Origin: an uncultured Alistipes sp.
Lineage (GTDB): Bacteria > Bacteroidota > Bacteroidia > Bacteroidales > Rikenellaceae
Reading direction: 5' to 3'
Length of the DNA stretch: 11,770 bases
NCBI GenBank assembly: GCA_900549685.1
Contig: UROX01000075.1
Span: 1 to 11,770 of the forward strand
Numbering within the stretch: position 1 is the stretch's first letter; every line of letters begins with the position of its first letter. The notes under the pieces were generated by a model. The model saw only the letters and a program-made list of their open reading frames with translations. It made no database searches and was not told where the DNA came from. Positions 1 to 6,110 of this stretch are shown here, piece by piece. The position numbers and the translations under genes were made by a program.

Positions 1-3
1 GAT

Positions 4-17
4 AGAGTTTAAACTCT
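4..17. repeat. 14-base perfect palindrome
   Basis: The sequence AGAGTTTAAACTCT reads the same on both strands. It lies 5 bases beyond the stop codon of the doubtful small minus-strand ORF that ends at 23. It could be a protein-binding site or half of a terminator whose T-run lies outside the window, but nothing in view decides between these. Confidence 0.35.
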
Positions 18-22
18 GTCTA

Positions 23-205
23 CTAGCTTTTCTTCTTTTTTATATGCCTGATATTCACCTCTTCGGATAAGAGGGGGAGCTTCGTTTCGTTTATCTTGCC
101 TTTATTTCCTTGTTTTCGGTCGCTCGATCTTGGCTTTTCCTGTTTTTCGAGACTTTTCTCATCGTCGATGAACGTAATACGGTCCGATCGCTCGAAAAAT
201 CGCAT
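23..205 (-). CDS. doubtful small hypothetical protein (60 aa)
   Basis: This is a 60-codon open frame with a very charged product (many Lys, Glu, Arg, Asp) ending in a KKKKS tail. I do not recognise it. In its favour, the ATG is preceded by an A-rich stretch typical of Bacteroidota start regions, and the first half uses C/G-ending codons like the phage genes. Against it, there is no recognisable fold, and it is separated from the late operon by the opposing small-RNA unit. No membrane segment or signal peptide is visible. It may be a real small host or phage gene, a gene remnant, or chance. Confidence 0.25.
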   Translation of the reverse strand: MRFFERSDRITFIDDEKSLEKQEKPRSSDRKQGNKGKINETKLPLLSEEVNIRHIKKKKS

Positions 206-320
206 TTCTGTTTCTGAATTCTGATAAGGGTCAATATGATGTTAATCTATATTTTACAATGTGATTAACCGGGGCGGAACACGCTTCGGAGAATAAAATT
301 TATTAAAAATATTTAAAAAA

Positions 321-353
321 TTTGTCGTTTTGACGATTTTCTCCTTATCTTTG
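321..353 (+). promoter_or_regulatory. Bacteroidota-type (sigma-ABfr) promoter
   Basis: A TTTG at 321-324 (the -33 element) is followed after 21 bases by TATCTTTG at 346-353, a perfect match to the TAnnTTTG -7 consensus of Bacteroidota. The 40 bases upstream are strongly AT-rich, including A and T runs, unlike the GC-rich coding part of the window. A start of transcription near 358-361 is expected. It points away from the left edge and towards the 3' end of the phage late operon, so it cannot drive the phage genes. The only thing downstream of it is the terminator-bounded RNA segment. Confidence 0.75.
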
Positions 354-361
354 CCCTCGAA

Positions 362-389
362 GTTTTAGGTTAGTAGTTTTAGGTTAGTA
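362..389 (+). repeat. tandem duplication of a 14-mer
   Basis: GTTTTAGGTTAGTA occurs twice with no spacer, at 362-375 and 376-389, right at the predicted 5' end of the small RNA. It could be a binding site pair (operator or iteron-like) or a recent duplication. The copies are identical. Confidence 0.8.
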
Positions 390-478
390 GGAGGGAAAAG
401 CGGTAGAACGGAGTGCGAGACACTCTTTCTGCTGGCTTTTCTTCGTTTTTCCGGACATACTGTATAGACACGATAGCA

Positions 479-510
479 GCGGGCGCCCGACATTTCAGGC
501 GCCCGCTTTT
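479..510 (+). terminator. intrinsic terminator of the small-RNA unit
   Basis: A perfect 9-bp GC-rich stem, GCGGGCGCC (479-487) with GGCGCCCGC (498-506), has a 10-base loop and is followed at once by TTTTCTTTGTTT. On the minus strand the same stem is followed by TGCTATCG rather than a T-run, so it is built to stop plus-strand transcription, not the late operon. Confidence 0.85.
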
Positions 511-594
511 CTTTGTTTGCCTTGTATCTGTTCGAAAATGTTCGGATGAAAATAACCTTCGCTGTCGAAGCGCTTCCTTCGTATTCGGCAGTAT

Positions 595-1065
595 CTATCG
601 CATGATTTTCCGGGCTAGACAGACCGCGCCGACCAGCGAGAGTAGACACACCGTGTAAAACATATAGCGCCAGCGATACGGATCTTTTCCCGGAGATTCC
701 TCTTCGACGGTCTGTCGCCGTTCGGCGGTGTGGGTAACGAGAGTTTCCGCGAGGCGTACACTCTGCGTTTTCTTTTCGTTTTTTGTGTCCGTACATCGTA
801 CGACAAACTGTTTGCGCGGACGGGGAGAGCCGTCGCGAAGACTGCTGTCCGGAGGATAGAATTCGGTGAACCGGATTTCCTTGAACCGACACGTCGCAAA
901 GGCCGTGTCGATGGCGATTTCCGACAGGGAATGGTCTGCCGCGACCGAATCCCTCACCCGGAGGCTTTCCGATCGGCTCTTGCGCACCGCCCGGCATCCG
1001 AAGAGTACGAGTCCGAGAGCGATTCCTGCGGCCGTCCGTCTAAAACAGATACGGGTGGAATTCAT
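595..1065 (-). CDS. probable unimolecular spanin (lysis lipoprotein with C-terminal membrane anchor)
   Basis: This 156-aa last gene of the lysis cassette would fuse the inner and outer membranes in the final step of lysis. The N-terminus has a basic start, a hydrophobic stretch (about residues 12-22) and a lipobox-like LFGC with Cys24 as the lipidation site. A hydrophilic, charged middle part of about 105 residues would span the periplasm. A hydrophobic helix at about 134-151 is followed by RKIMR, a typical inner-membrane anchor. A lipobox at one end and a transmembrane helix at the other is the layout of u-spanins such as T1 gp11. The start overlaps the end of the transglycosylase gene by 26 bases. 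Phe at lipobox position -2 is slightly unusual. The family is inferred from layout and position, not from sequence similarity. Confidence 0.72.
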   Translation of the reverse strand: MNSTRICFRRTAAGIALGLVLFGCRAVRKSRSESLRVRDSVAADHSLSEIAIDTAFATCRFKEIRFTEFYPPDSSLRDGSPRPRKQFVVRCTDTKNEKKTQSVRLAETLVTHTAERRQTVEEESPGKDPYRWRYMFYTVCLLSLVGAVCLARKIMR

Positions 1066-1537
1066 CGGGGAACAGTGTTTTTAGGCAATTCCGGAACTCG
1101 CCTACGGTGATTTGCCCGTCCCTGTCGGCATCGAAAACCGGATTCTGCCGGGCGATGACCTCGGCGGACAGCCTTCGGGTCCGGAGAACGAAGTCGTCGC
1201 TCTTGCCTATGGCCGCAGGGAAAAAACAGGCCAGATACAGATCGGAAAACGTCTTGCAGCGCGAAGCATAGGGCCGGAAAAACAGCTCGACATAGTCCAG
1301 TTGGCACACGCCGTCCATCGCTCTGAGCGTCTCGCAGTCCGTCCCCAGTCCGACGGCTGTCGAGGGCATGAACTGGATCAGCCCCGTCGCGCCGCCGATG
1401 GGATTCCGTGCCGTCGGGTCGAACCGGCTCTCGCACCACATGATCCCCATCAGATGGTTGGGGTCGATGCCGAGTCGGGCCGAAATCTTTCGTACCTTCT
1501 CCGCGAAAGCGGGCGATACTCTATTTTCGTAAATCAT
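1040..1537 (-). CDS. endolysin: lytic transglycosylase (SLT-like) with C-terminal EF-hand
   Basis: This 165-aa peptidoglycan-cleaving enzyme would cut the glycan strand to release progeny. The N-terminal SLT/lysozyme-like part has the catalytic glutamate in WCESRFDP (Glu36) and the fold motif ATGLIQFMPSTA (about 50-61), both typical of family 1 lytic transglycosylases. Near the C-terminus a textbook EF-hand calcium loop, DADRDGQITVGE (136-147), has acidic residues at 1, 3, 5 and 12, Gly at 6 and Ile at 8. There is no signal peptide, so export would rely on the holin encoded just upstream. Its start lies inside the end of the holin gene (17-base overlap) and its end overlaps the spanin start. 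Calcium dependence is inferred. Confidence 0.9.
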   Translation of the reverse strand: MIYENRVSPAFAEKVRKISARLGIDPNHLMGIMWCESRFDPTARNPIGGATGLIQFMPSTAVGLGTDCETLRAMDGVCQLDYVELFFRPYASRCKTFSDLYLACFFPAAIGKSDDFVLRTRRLSAEVIARQNPVFDADRDGQITVGEFRNCLKTLFPDEFHPYLF

Positions 1538-1952
1538 TGTTCTTTTCGGTCAGTTCGTTGTCTATTTTTTGTTTCATGTATTGCTGGAGCCAGCGGAAGA
1601 CCGGATGCTCCGATAGCTCCGCCGCATTTTCGAGATAGCTCCACAGTTCGACTCCGCATACGAATCCGGTGAACAGATTGGCCAGATTCAGCGTCGCGAA
1701 TGGAAAGATATACCGGTCGATCATCCATGCCATGACGATCCCCGCCGTGGTGAATGTCAGTTTGTAGACGGTTCTCCATGCCTTTCTGCTCTCGAAGGCC
1801 CACCGGACTCCTTTGTCGCGGCTGCGTTTGCGGTCGGCCGCCACGCCGGTCACGAAGTCGATGGCCGTGAACAACAGCGCGCAAACCACTAGCGGCTGTA
1901 CCGGAGACAGCAGAGACAGCACCGAGGCGATGCTTCCTGTGATCGTTTTCAT
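1521..1952 (-). CDS. holin (phage holin family 4 / toxin-secretion-like)
   Basis: This 143-aa small membrane protein would permeabilise the inner membrane and time lysis. Hydrophobic segments lie at about 18-38 (with the family-like AIDFVTGVAADRK at its end), about 66-80 and about 85-103. The stretch between segments, VRWAFESRKAWRTVYK, matches the pattern seen between the D-x-x-TG motif and the second helix in the Phage_holin_4_1 family. The C-terminal 30 residues are charged and rich in Lys, Asn and Glu, as holin tails are. The gene follows the connector by 12 bases and overlaps the endolysin gene, which supports the role strongly. Confidence 0.82.
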   Translation of the reverse strand: MKTITGSIASVLSLLSPVQPLVVCALLFTAIDFVTGVAADRKRSRDKGVRWAFESRKAWRTVYKLTFTTAGIVMAWMIDRYIFPFATLNLANLFTGFVCGVELWSYLENAAELSEHPVFRWLQQYMKQKIDNELTEKNNDLRK

Positions 1953-1964
1953 AGGACGCGGGAT

Positions 1965-2432
1965 TTACAGAATGAATCCTCCTTTGAACAGAACCCGTTT
2001 GCCGACATTCTGCTCCGGGTCGTATTCCGGAAACCGCTCCGGATCATTTTCCACATGGGCCACCGCCTTGTTCAGCAGCGTGTCGGCGAGACTTCGGGCT
2101 TGTTTGCGTAACAGCGTCAGAGTCTCCTGCGGCGCCGTTTTCGCGTATGCCGTATATCCCTGCACCACCCCGAACGTGGCGACGTGTGCGCTGCATTCGG
2201 CCAGCGCCAGATATCGGACATAATAGGCCAGGGCCGGTTTGATGTACTCGTCCGTGAAGTCTTTGTAGCGTTCTTCTCCCAGTACGGCGCACAGCGGTCC
2301 CAGTACCGGCTCGAGCCATCTGATCCGGGCGGTCTCGATCATCGTCTCCCCGACGAGTTCTTCCCGCTGACATTCGGTGGACGGAAAAGCCAGTGCCAGC
2401 ACTTCGGCCGGTGTAATCAACGTTGTTTTCAT
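1965..2432 (-). CDS. head-tail connector / adaptor-like protein (DUF6712-type)
   Basis: This 155-aa protein starts 7 bases after the portal gene. The N-terminus, MKTTLITPAEVLALAF, and the largely helical body (helices around IRWLEPVLGPLCAVLG and DEYIKPALAYYVRYLALAECSA) resemble Bacteroidota phage proteins annotated as DUF6712. By position and helical content these act like gp6/gp15-type adaptors sitting under the portal. The C-terminus ends in a hydrophobic strand, GFIL. There is no signal peptide or membrane helix. Its place directly between portal and holin fits a head-completion role. The family name is from memory and could not be checked here. Confidence 0.65.
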   Translation of the reverse strand: MKTTLITPAEVLALAFPSTECQREELVGETMIETARIRWLEPVLGPLCAVLGEERYKDFTDEYIKPALAYYVRYLALAECSAHVATFGVVQGYTAYAKTAPQETLTLLRKQARSLADTLLNKAVAHVENDPERFPEYDPEQNVGKRVLFKGGFIL

Positions 2433-2439
2433 ATGCGGG

Positions 2440-3711
2440 TCAGTCGATGTTTCGTAAAGCGTATTTGGTGATCTGAGCCAGATAAAGATTCTGCTCTGGG
2501 TCTTGCGGATCGTATTCCAGCCCGTCGTTTCTCCTTGCTTCCCACACTTTCATGTACAGTGGTTTGGATCGTGTCGGTGGACGGTTCACCACCTGCAACG
2601 AGTCAGCTTCGCAATGCAGTACCCCTGCGATGAGCGAGCGTATGGGTTCCAGCAGTTCCTGCTGCTCGCCCAGAATCAGCGTGTTGAGCGCGATCTCGTA
2701 TTCGTGCAGAATACGTTCGGCATTGAATCCCGTGGCATAGTCCAGCCCGCTGAGCGATCGGAACCACGAGTGGGCTACCACGATGTCCGAAGTCGCCTGC
2801 TCGTGCAGCGATTTCCAGTCTCCCTCGTTGGCCGACGTGATCGGGACGAATTTCGAGTTGTCCGCTTCGTCCGAATTCTTGACCATGAACATGACCTGCC
2901 CCGGTTTGCCTGCGAAACGTTTTTCCGCCGCCGAAATGATGCGGTAGGCGTCCTGTTCGTTCTCCACCTCTCCGTCGAGCACCATGATGCCCGACACCTG
3001 GAACGAGTTGTCCAGCCGGCTGATGTTCCACTGGTCGGTCTTGTAGGCTATGGCCGACACGTTCATCCCCGCGATGTAGGCCGGCAGTCCGTAGTGTTCG
3101 AACATCGGTTCGTAGTCTTTGTAGTGGACGATCGTCCGTCGCGTGCCGTCCTCGGCCCGTTCGAAAACCGGATACAGCGGAAGCGTGCGGGCCTTGCCGG
3201 GCGAGAAGGCTCTCCAGTCGTGATGCAGAATGATGTGGCGGTCGTCCCGGGCGATCCTGCACCGCGAGGCATCCTGATGGAACAGCGCGAGAAAATTCCC
3301 GTCTTCGTCCGTGACCGCCTCGAGAAAGGCGTTCCCGAAAAGCGCCTTGTCGAAAGCCAGCTTGTTGAGGACCTGCCGCAGCGTTTCGCCCGTCCCGTTG
3401 GCTTTGCCGATCAGCTTGTTCAGCATCTCGTTGCCCGCATCGCAGGTGAATCCTTTTCCCGAGATATAATCCGCCTTGTCGTTGATGATTCTCCGGTGTG
3501 TCGTCGATCGGCGGGACAGCATCGAGAGGGCGTTGGGAAACAGGTTGTCCGATCCCCATTTCCAGTATCGTTCGTTTCCTGTGCCGATGTCCGGTGCGGC
3601 GAAAGGATGTTCTGCCGTCCGGACGAACGGCCCGGAAACGTTGGTTGTCTTTTTCATCGGAGGTTGAGTTTTTTCAGAGTCCGTCACGGTACGGAACGCT
3701 TTCCAGAGCAT
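2440..3711 (-). CDS. phage portal protein
   Basis: This is the 423-aa dodecameric portal that forms the DNA entry channel at one head vertex. The N-terminal region has WKWGSDNLFPN (50-60) followed by a helix with HRRIINDKADYISGKGF, the usual start of Bacteroidota portal proteins. Next come the KALFGNAFLEAV strand-helix region, a long middle part with TDQWNISRLDNSF, and the C-terminal stem/clip-like part with ATGFNAERILHEYE. The length fits HK97-type portals. The start at 3711 keeps a 33-base gap to the upstream gene. An alternative ATG at 3657, giving MKKTTNV, removes 18 weakly portal-like residues and is equally possible. Unusually, the gene follows the capsid gene instead of preceding it. 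Confidence 0.85.
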   Translation of the reverse strand: MLWKAFRTVTDSEKTQPPMKKTTNVSGPFVRTAEHPFAAPDIGTGNERYWKWGSDNLFPNALSMLSRRSTTHRRIINDKADYISGKGFTCDAGNEMLNKLIGKANGTGETLRQVLNKLAFDKALFGNAFLEAVTDEDGNFLALFHQDASRCRIARDDRHIILHHDWRAFSPGKARTLPLYPVFERAEDGTRRTIVHYKDYEPMFEHYGLPAYIAGMNVSAIAYKTDQWNISRLDNSFQVSGIMVLDGEVENEQDAYRIISAAEKRFAGKPGQVMFMVKNSDEADNSKFVPITSANEGDWKSLHEQATSDIVVAHSWFRSLSGLDYATGFNAERILHEYEIALNTLILGEQQELLEPIRSLIAGVLHCEADSLQVVNRPPTRSKPLYMKVWEARRNDGLEYDPQDPEQNLYLAQITKYALRNID

Positions 3712-3744
3712 GCCGGCACCCGGAATGCGTTCCGCTCGCCGGAT

Positions 3745-4272
3745 CTATTGGAACAGTTTGGCGTAATCGTCGAATACCGGCATCGCTTTCGACACGTCTT
3801 CGCTTCGCAGCACGACGATTTCTCTCGTTCCGTCCGAGAGTTTTTTCCCTGTCGTCCCGTCTGCCGCATGGAGCCGCAGCGGCCGCTCTTTCCCGAATTC
3901 GGGCGAGTATCCGGCGAGGAACGTATCGCCGTTGGACGTTACGATGAGGGCTATCATGCCGCCGAGCGAAGCGTTCGTCAGCGTACCGACGACCGGGCCG
4001 CAGTCGTTGCCCATTTTATCCAGCGTGAAACGCAGCTCGTGCGTCACGCTCCATGCGCCGTTCGACAAAAGCACTTCCTCCTTGTACTCGGCCTCGTCCT
4101 CGCGGAATTCGAATTTGGCGAAAAAACATTCTTCGTCGAGCGTGACGGACGTGTACCCTTTTTCCGCGGAACTGTACGTTGCCGATACGAATTCGTTCCG
4201 GTCGATGAGACCCAGCATGCGGATGCCTCCGTTGCGGCGTGATTTCGATTTGGTGTAATTGTTCAGAGACAT
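3745..4272 (-). CDS. virion-type protein of unknown role between capsid and portal
   Basis: This 175-aa product begins MSLNNYTKSKSRRNGGIRML. The frame stays open further upstream to 4407, but that stretch crosses the intergenic hairpin and is Pro/Glu-rich, so the ATG at 4272 is preferred. The protein looks mostly beta-stranded, with alternating strands around SVTHELRFTLDKM and a conserved-looking FLAGYSPEFGKERPLRL. There is no membrane helix. I have an impression of similar proteins next to capsid genes in other Bacteroidota prophages, but no established function. A tail tube, head decoration or head-closure protein are the options that fit size and place. Confidence 0.6.
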   Translation of the reverse strand: MSLNNYTKSKSRRNGGIRMLGLIDRNEFVSATYSSAEKGYTSVTLDEECFFAKFEFREDEAEYKEEVLLSNGAWSVTHELRFTLDKMGNDCGPVVGTLTNASLGGMIALIVTSNGDTFLAGYSPEFGKERPLRLHAADGTTGKKLSDGTREIVVLRSEDVSKAMPVFDDYAKLFQ

Positions 4273-4341
4273 AATGATTCGGTTGGTATGGATGTGATTC
4301 GAAAATGTCGGTTCCTCCTCTTCTTTCTCCCGGTCGGAGAA

Positions 4342-4375
4342 CGGAGTGCCGGGGTCCGGAGGGACCGGCACTCCG
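4342..4375 (-). promoter_or_regulatory. strong intergenic hairpin after the capsid gene
   Basis: A perfect 11-bp inverted repeat, CGGAGTGCCGG (4342-4352) with CCGGCACTCCG (4365-4375), has a 12-base loop. An alternative fold extends inward with GGTCC/GGACC. It starts about 25 bases after the capsid stop codon in an otherwise unused 127-base gap. On the late mRNA it is followed by TTCTCCGACC, not a T-run, so it is not a standard intrinsic terminator. It may instead protect the capsid mRNA 3' end or damp expression of the genes downstream. Confidence 0.7.
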
Positions 4376-4399
4376 CGAAGAGGGCAGACCTCTCCCGTG

Positions 4400-5392
4400 T
4401 TATGCACCTGCCGGCGAGGCAGCCATCGACACGAGTTCCGGCAGCAGATAGTCGCATCCGGCCATGAATACGGCCCGCTGACGGTTCTCCATCAGGTCGG
4501 GGTTGTACCACATTCTCACTTCGGTTCCCGGAAAATCCGCCGTATTGACCGCCAGCGCGAGGTTCCTGCGGTCGGTGAGCAGGGCGAACGACTGCGGCAT
4601 GTCGGTACATTCTTTCAGGTAAGCGGCGATCCGGAGATCGATGACCGGAATGCCTCGGAACGAAAGTCCTTCGCGTCCGTTCTGTTTGGCCAGATAAGCG
4701 GCCTCCAGTGCGGCGCCGTCCAGTTCCTCTTCGTATTTCGCATAGATGTCCGAGGTGACCAGATAGACCAGATTGCCCTGCGACTTGAATTCCTTGAGTA
4801 CATCCGACGCGTTGTTCCACAGCCCCTTGAGCAGCGTCTCCGCTGCGTTCGTTTCCGTGAGCGCTCCGGTGATTTCCGTGCACCGGACATCGTTTTCGCC
4901 TTCGCCCTTGTCAGCCAGGAGCCGCTTGACGAATCCGTCGAACGTCGAGAGCGTACCTTCTCGTTCCGTATCGCCCAGCCACATCGTCGCCCGGATACTT
5001 TCGGCGATGGCTTCCTTGAACAGGGCGGTCTCCGCTGCTTCGAGTTCGGTGCCCGACAGGTCGTCCATATTGATGTCGGCACGTCCGACGATCCGTTCGT
5101 ACACCATGTTGAAGTAATCGTCCGCCGAATAACCCGCCTCGGCTTTCACTTTCGACAGTTCGATCTGTTTCTGGTATTTGGTCGCGCTTTCGCCTCCGTT
5201 CCACCCTGCTTTCGCATATTTCTGCAGAATGTCTCCGCTGCGTTTCCAGAACTGCAACGTCGTCGGTACCGGCATGTTGTACATGATTTTGATGTCCAGC
5301 TCCCGGGCGTCGGGCCCATTGAGCATGGGACGGAAAAAGATCGTTTCGAGCTCCTGCCCGGTGTAGCTTTTCGGATTTTCGATTTTTGCCAT
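4400..5392 (-). CDS. major capsid protein (HK97-fold)
   Basis: This 330-aa protein would form the icosahedral head shell. The N-terminal part (MAKIENPKSYTGQELETIF) is followed by a charged helical stretch (about 50-100). The middle holds the strand-helix LVYLVTSDIYAKYEEEL (208-224). The C-terminal region has FRGIPVIDL (245-253), then the alternating strands of RNLALAVNTADFPG and MWYNPDLMENRQRAVFMAGC, a pattern typical of the P-domain and spine of HK97-like capsid proteins in Bacteroidota phages. At 330 aa it seems too short to carry a built-in delta domain plus a shell domain, so a separate scaffold is expected. The small gene 30 bases upstream is the candidate. It is the longest gene of the head module and would be the most highly expressed. 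Confidence 0.85.
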   Translation of the reverse strand: MAKIENPKSYTGQELETIFFRPMLNGPDARELDIKIMYNMPVPTTLQFWKRSGDILQKYAKAGWNGGESATKYQKQIELSKVKAEAGYSADDYFNMVYERIVGRADINMDDLSGTELEAAETALFKEAIAESIRATMWLGDTEREGTLSTFDGFVKRLLADKGEGENDVRCTEITGALTETNAAETLLKGLWNNASDVLKEFKSQGNLVYLVTSDIYAKYEEELDGAALEAAYLAKQNGREGLSFRGIPVIDLRIAAYLKECTDMPQSFALLTDRRNLALAVNTADFPGTEVRMWYNPDLMENRQRAVFMAGCDYLLPELVSMAASPAGA

Positions 5393-5422
5393 GATTGCTG
5401 AATGATTTGAGAGATAAAAGGT

Positions 5423-5707
5423 TTATCTGAAATTTCTGGCGTCTTCGTTATACGCCGTCGCGTTGGCCGAGAGAATCGGCTCGGTGGGAGAGGGGTCTTC
5501 GCAGGGAAGGGTCCGTGTCGCCCGCACGGTTTCCGGATCGATCTGTTCCGGTTTCGCGGCGGAGGTTTCTTCTTTTTCTTCCGTTCGGTCGTCCTGCGGA
5601 CGGGGACCGTTCTGTTTTTCGTTTTGCCGCTCCGGTTCGGACACATCTTTGTCGGCGACGATGCCCATTTTGCCCATCAGGGCATTCCATTGTTCTTTGA
5701 AAGTCAT
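5423..5707 (-). CDS. candidate capsid scaffolding protein
   Basis: This 94-aa protein is encoded just before the capsid gene (30-base gap). The first 16 residues, MTFKEQWNALMGKMGI, would form an amphipathic helix. The rest is strongly charged and apparently disordered, rich in Glu, Asp, Arg, Pro and Gln. Small acidic helical-plus-disordered proteins encoded directly upstream of the capsid gene often act as scaffolds. There is no protease gene nearby to process the head. The role is inferred from position and composition alone; a minor head protein is the alternative. Confidence 0.45.
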   Translation of the reverse strand: MTFKEQWNALMGKMGIVADKDVSEPERQNEKQNGPRPQDDRTEEKEETSAAKPEQIDPETVRATRTLPCEDPSPTEPILSANATAYNEDARNFR

Positions 5708-5771
5708 TTTCGATACGTTTTGAATGAAAGATCGGGAGGGAAAGAGGCGTGGGTAAGCGCGAAAGACGATA

Positions 5772-5779
5772 CGAAGGTA
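5772..5779 (-). promoter_or_regulatory. weak candidate promoter for the head/lysis gene block
   Basis: In the 117-base gap before the scaffold candidate, the minus strand has TACCTTCG, one mismatch from the TAnnTTTG -7 consensus, about 65 bases before the ATG at 5707. No clear TTG is found at the -33 position; an A-run lies there. This gap is the only place besides the capsid 3' gap where the late genes are not nearly touching, so a separate promoter for the head block is reasonable but unproven. Confidence 0.25.
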
Positions 5780-5824
5780 AAACGCCCCGCCCCGAAAGTT
5801 TTTCTACGGAAACCGACATGCGGA

Positions 5825-6094
5825 TCACCCCGCGTTGATATCGGTATAGTAATAGATGCATTTGCGCACGTACTCGTAGGAGCAGGCGAAATGTTCCGTC
5901 GCCATCCACATGGCGTCGATCTTTTTGACGCCTTCTCCGAGTCTTTCCGCGACGAATTCCCGCACGGACAACACTTTGCAGAGCGTGATATCCACCACGC
6001 CCATTTCGATCATCTTCCGTGCGATTTCTCCGGGGGTGAGTGTGCCGTATCGGTTCTCTACCGTACGGACGAACGCTTTTTCATATAGAGTCAT
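5825..6094 (-). CDS. small conserved-looking protein, possible helix-turn-helix
   Basis: This 89-aa protein is well formed and not disordered, with balanced composition and helices throughout. The N-terminal half contains YGTLTPGEIARKMIEMGVVD. The second half, KKIDAMWMATEHFACS followed by YEYVRKCIYYY, looks like a helix-turn-helix: a first helix, a turn at ACS, and a recognition-type helix with Arg and Lys. It is placed between the tail genes and the head genes, 16 bases after the tail gene and before the largest gap. It could be a late regulator, a small DNA-packaging (small terminase-like) protein, or an unrelated small virion factor. I do not recognise the family with certainty. Confidence 0.55.
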   Translation of the reverse strand: MTLYEKAFVRTVENRYGTLTPGEIARKMIEMGVVDITLCKVLSVREFVAERLGEGVKKIDAMWMATEHFACSYEYVRKCIYYYTDINAG

Positions 6095-6110
6095 CGGTTC
6101 CTGCCGTTTT

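Larger units (their letters stand above)
360..512 (+). ncRNA. putative small RNA, about 150 nt, own promoter and terminator
   Basis: This segment lies between a strong Bacteroidota promoter and an intrinsic terminator and contains no ATG. It starts with two tandem copies of GTTTTAGGTTAGTA (362-375 and 376-389). It then has a foldable region: GAAAAGC (395-401) pairs with GCTTTTC (435-441), enclosing an inner hairpin GAGTG (411-415) with CACTC (421-425) and a CGAGA loop. The 3' end is the terminator hairpin. It runs opposite to and converges on the phage lysis genes; read-through would be antisense to the spanin gene. I do not recognise an RNA family, and it lacks tRNA landmarks. It could be a phage-encoded regulatory RNA or a host RNA next to the insertion. 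That it is transcribed is inferred, not shown. Confidence 0.55.

Noticed and set aside
360..512. A diversity-generating retroelement template repeat or a tRNA as explanation of the left RNA segment
   Set aside because: No reverse transcriptase or matching variable repeat is in the window, and there is no cloverleaf or GTTCGAATC-type T-loop.
2503..4242. A 579-codon plus-strand open frame opposite the portal gene and its upstream neighbour
   Set aside because: It runs across two well-supported genes and the gap between them, and is Arg/Val/Phe-rich with no fold. It is a by-product of codon bias in GC-rich genes.
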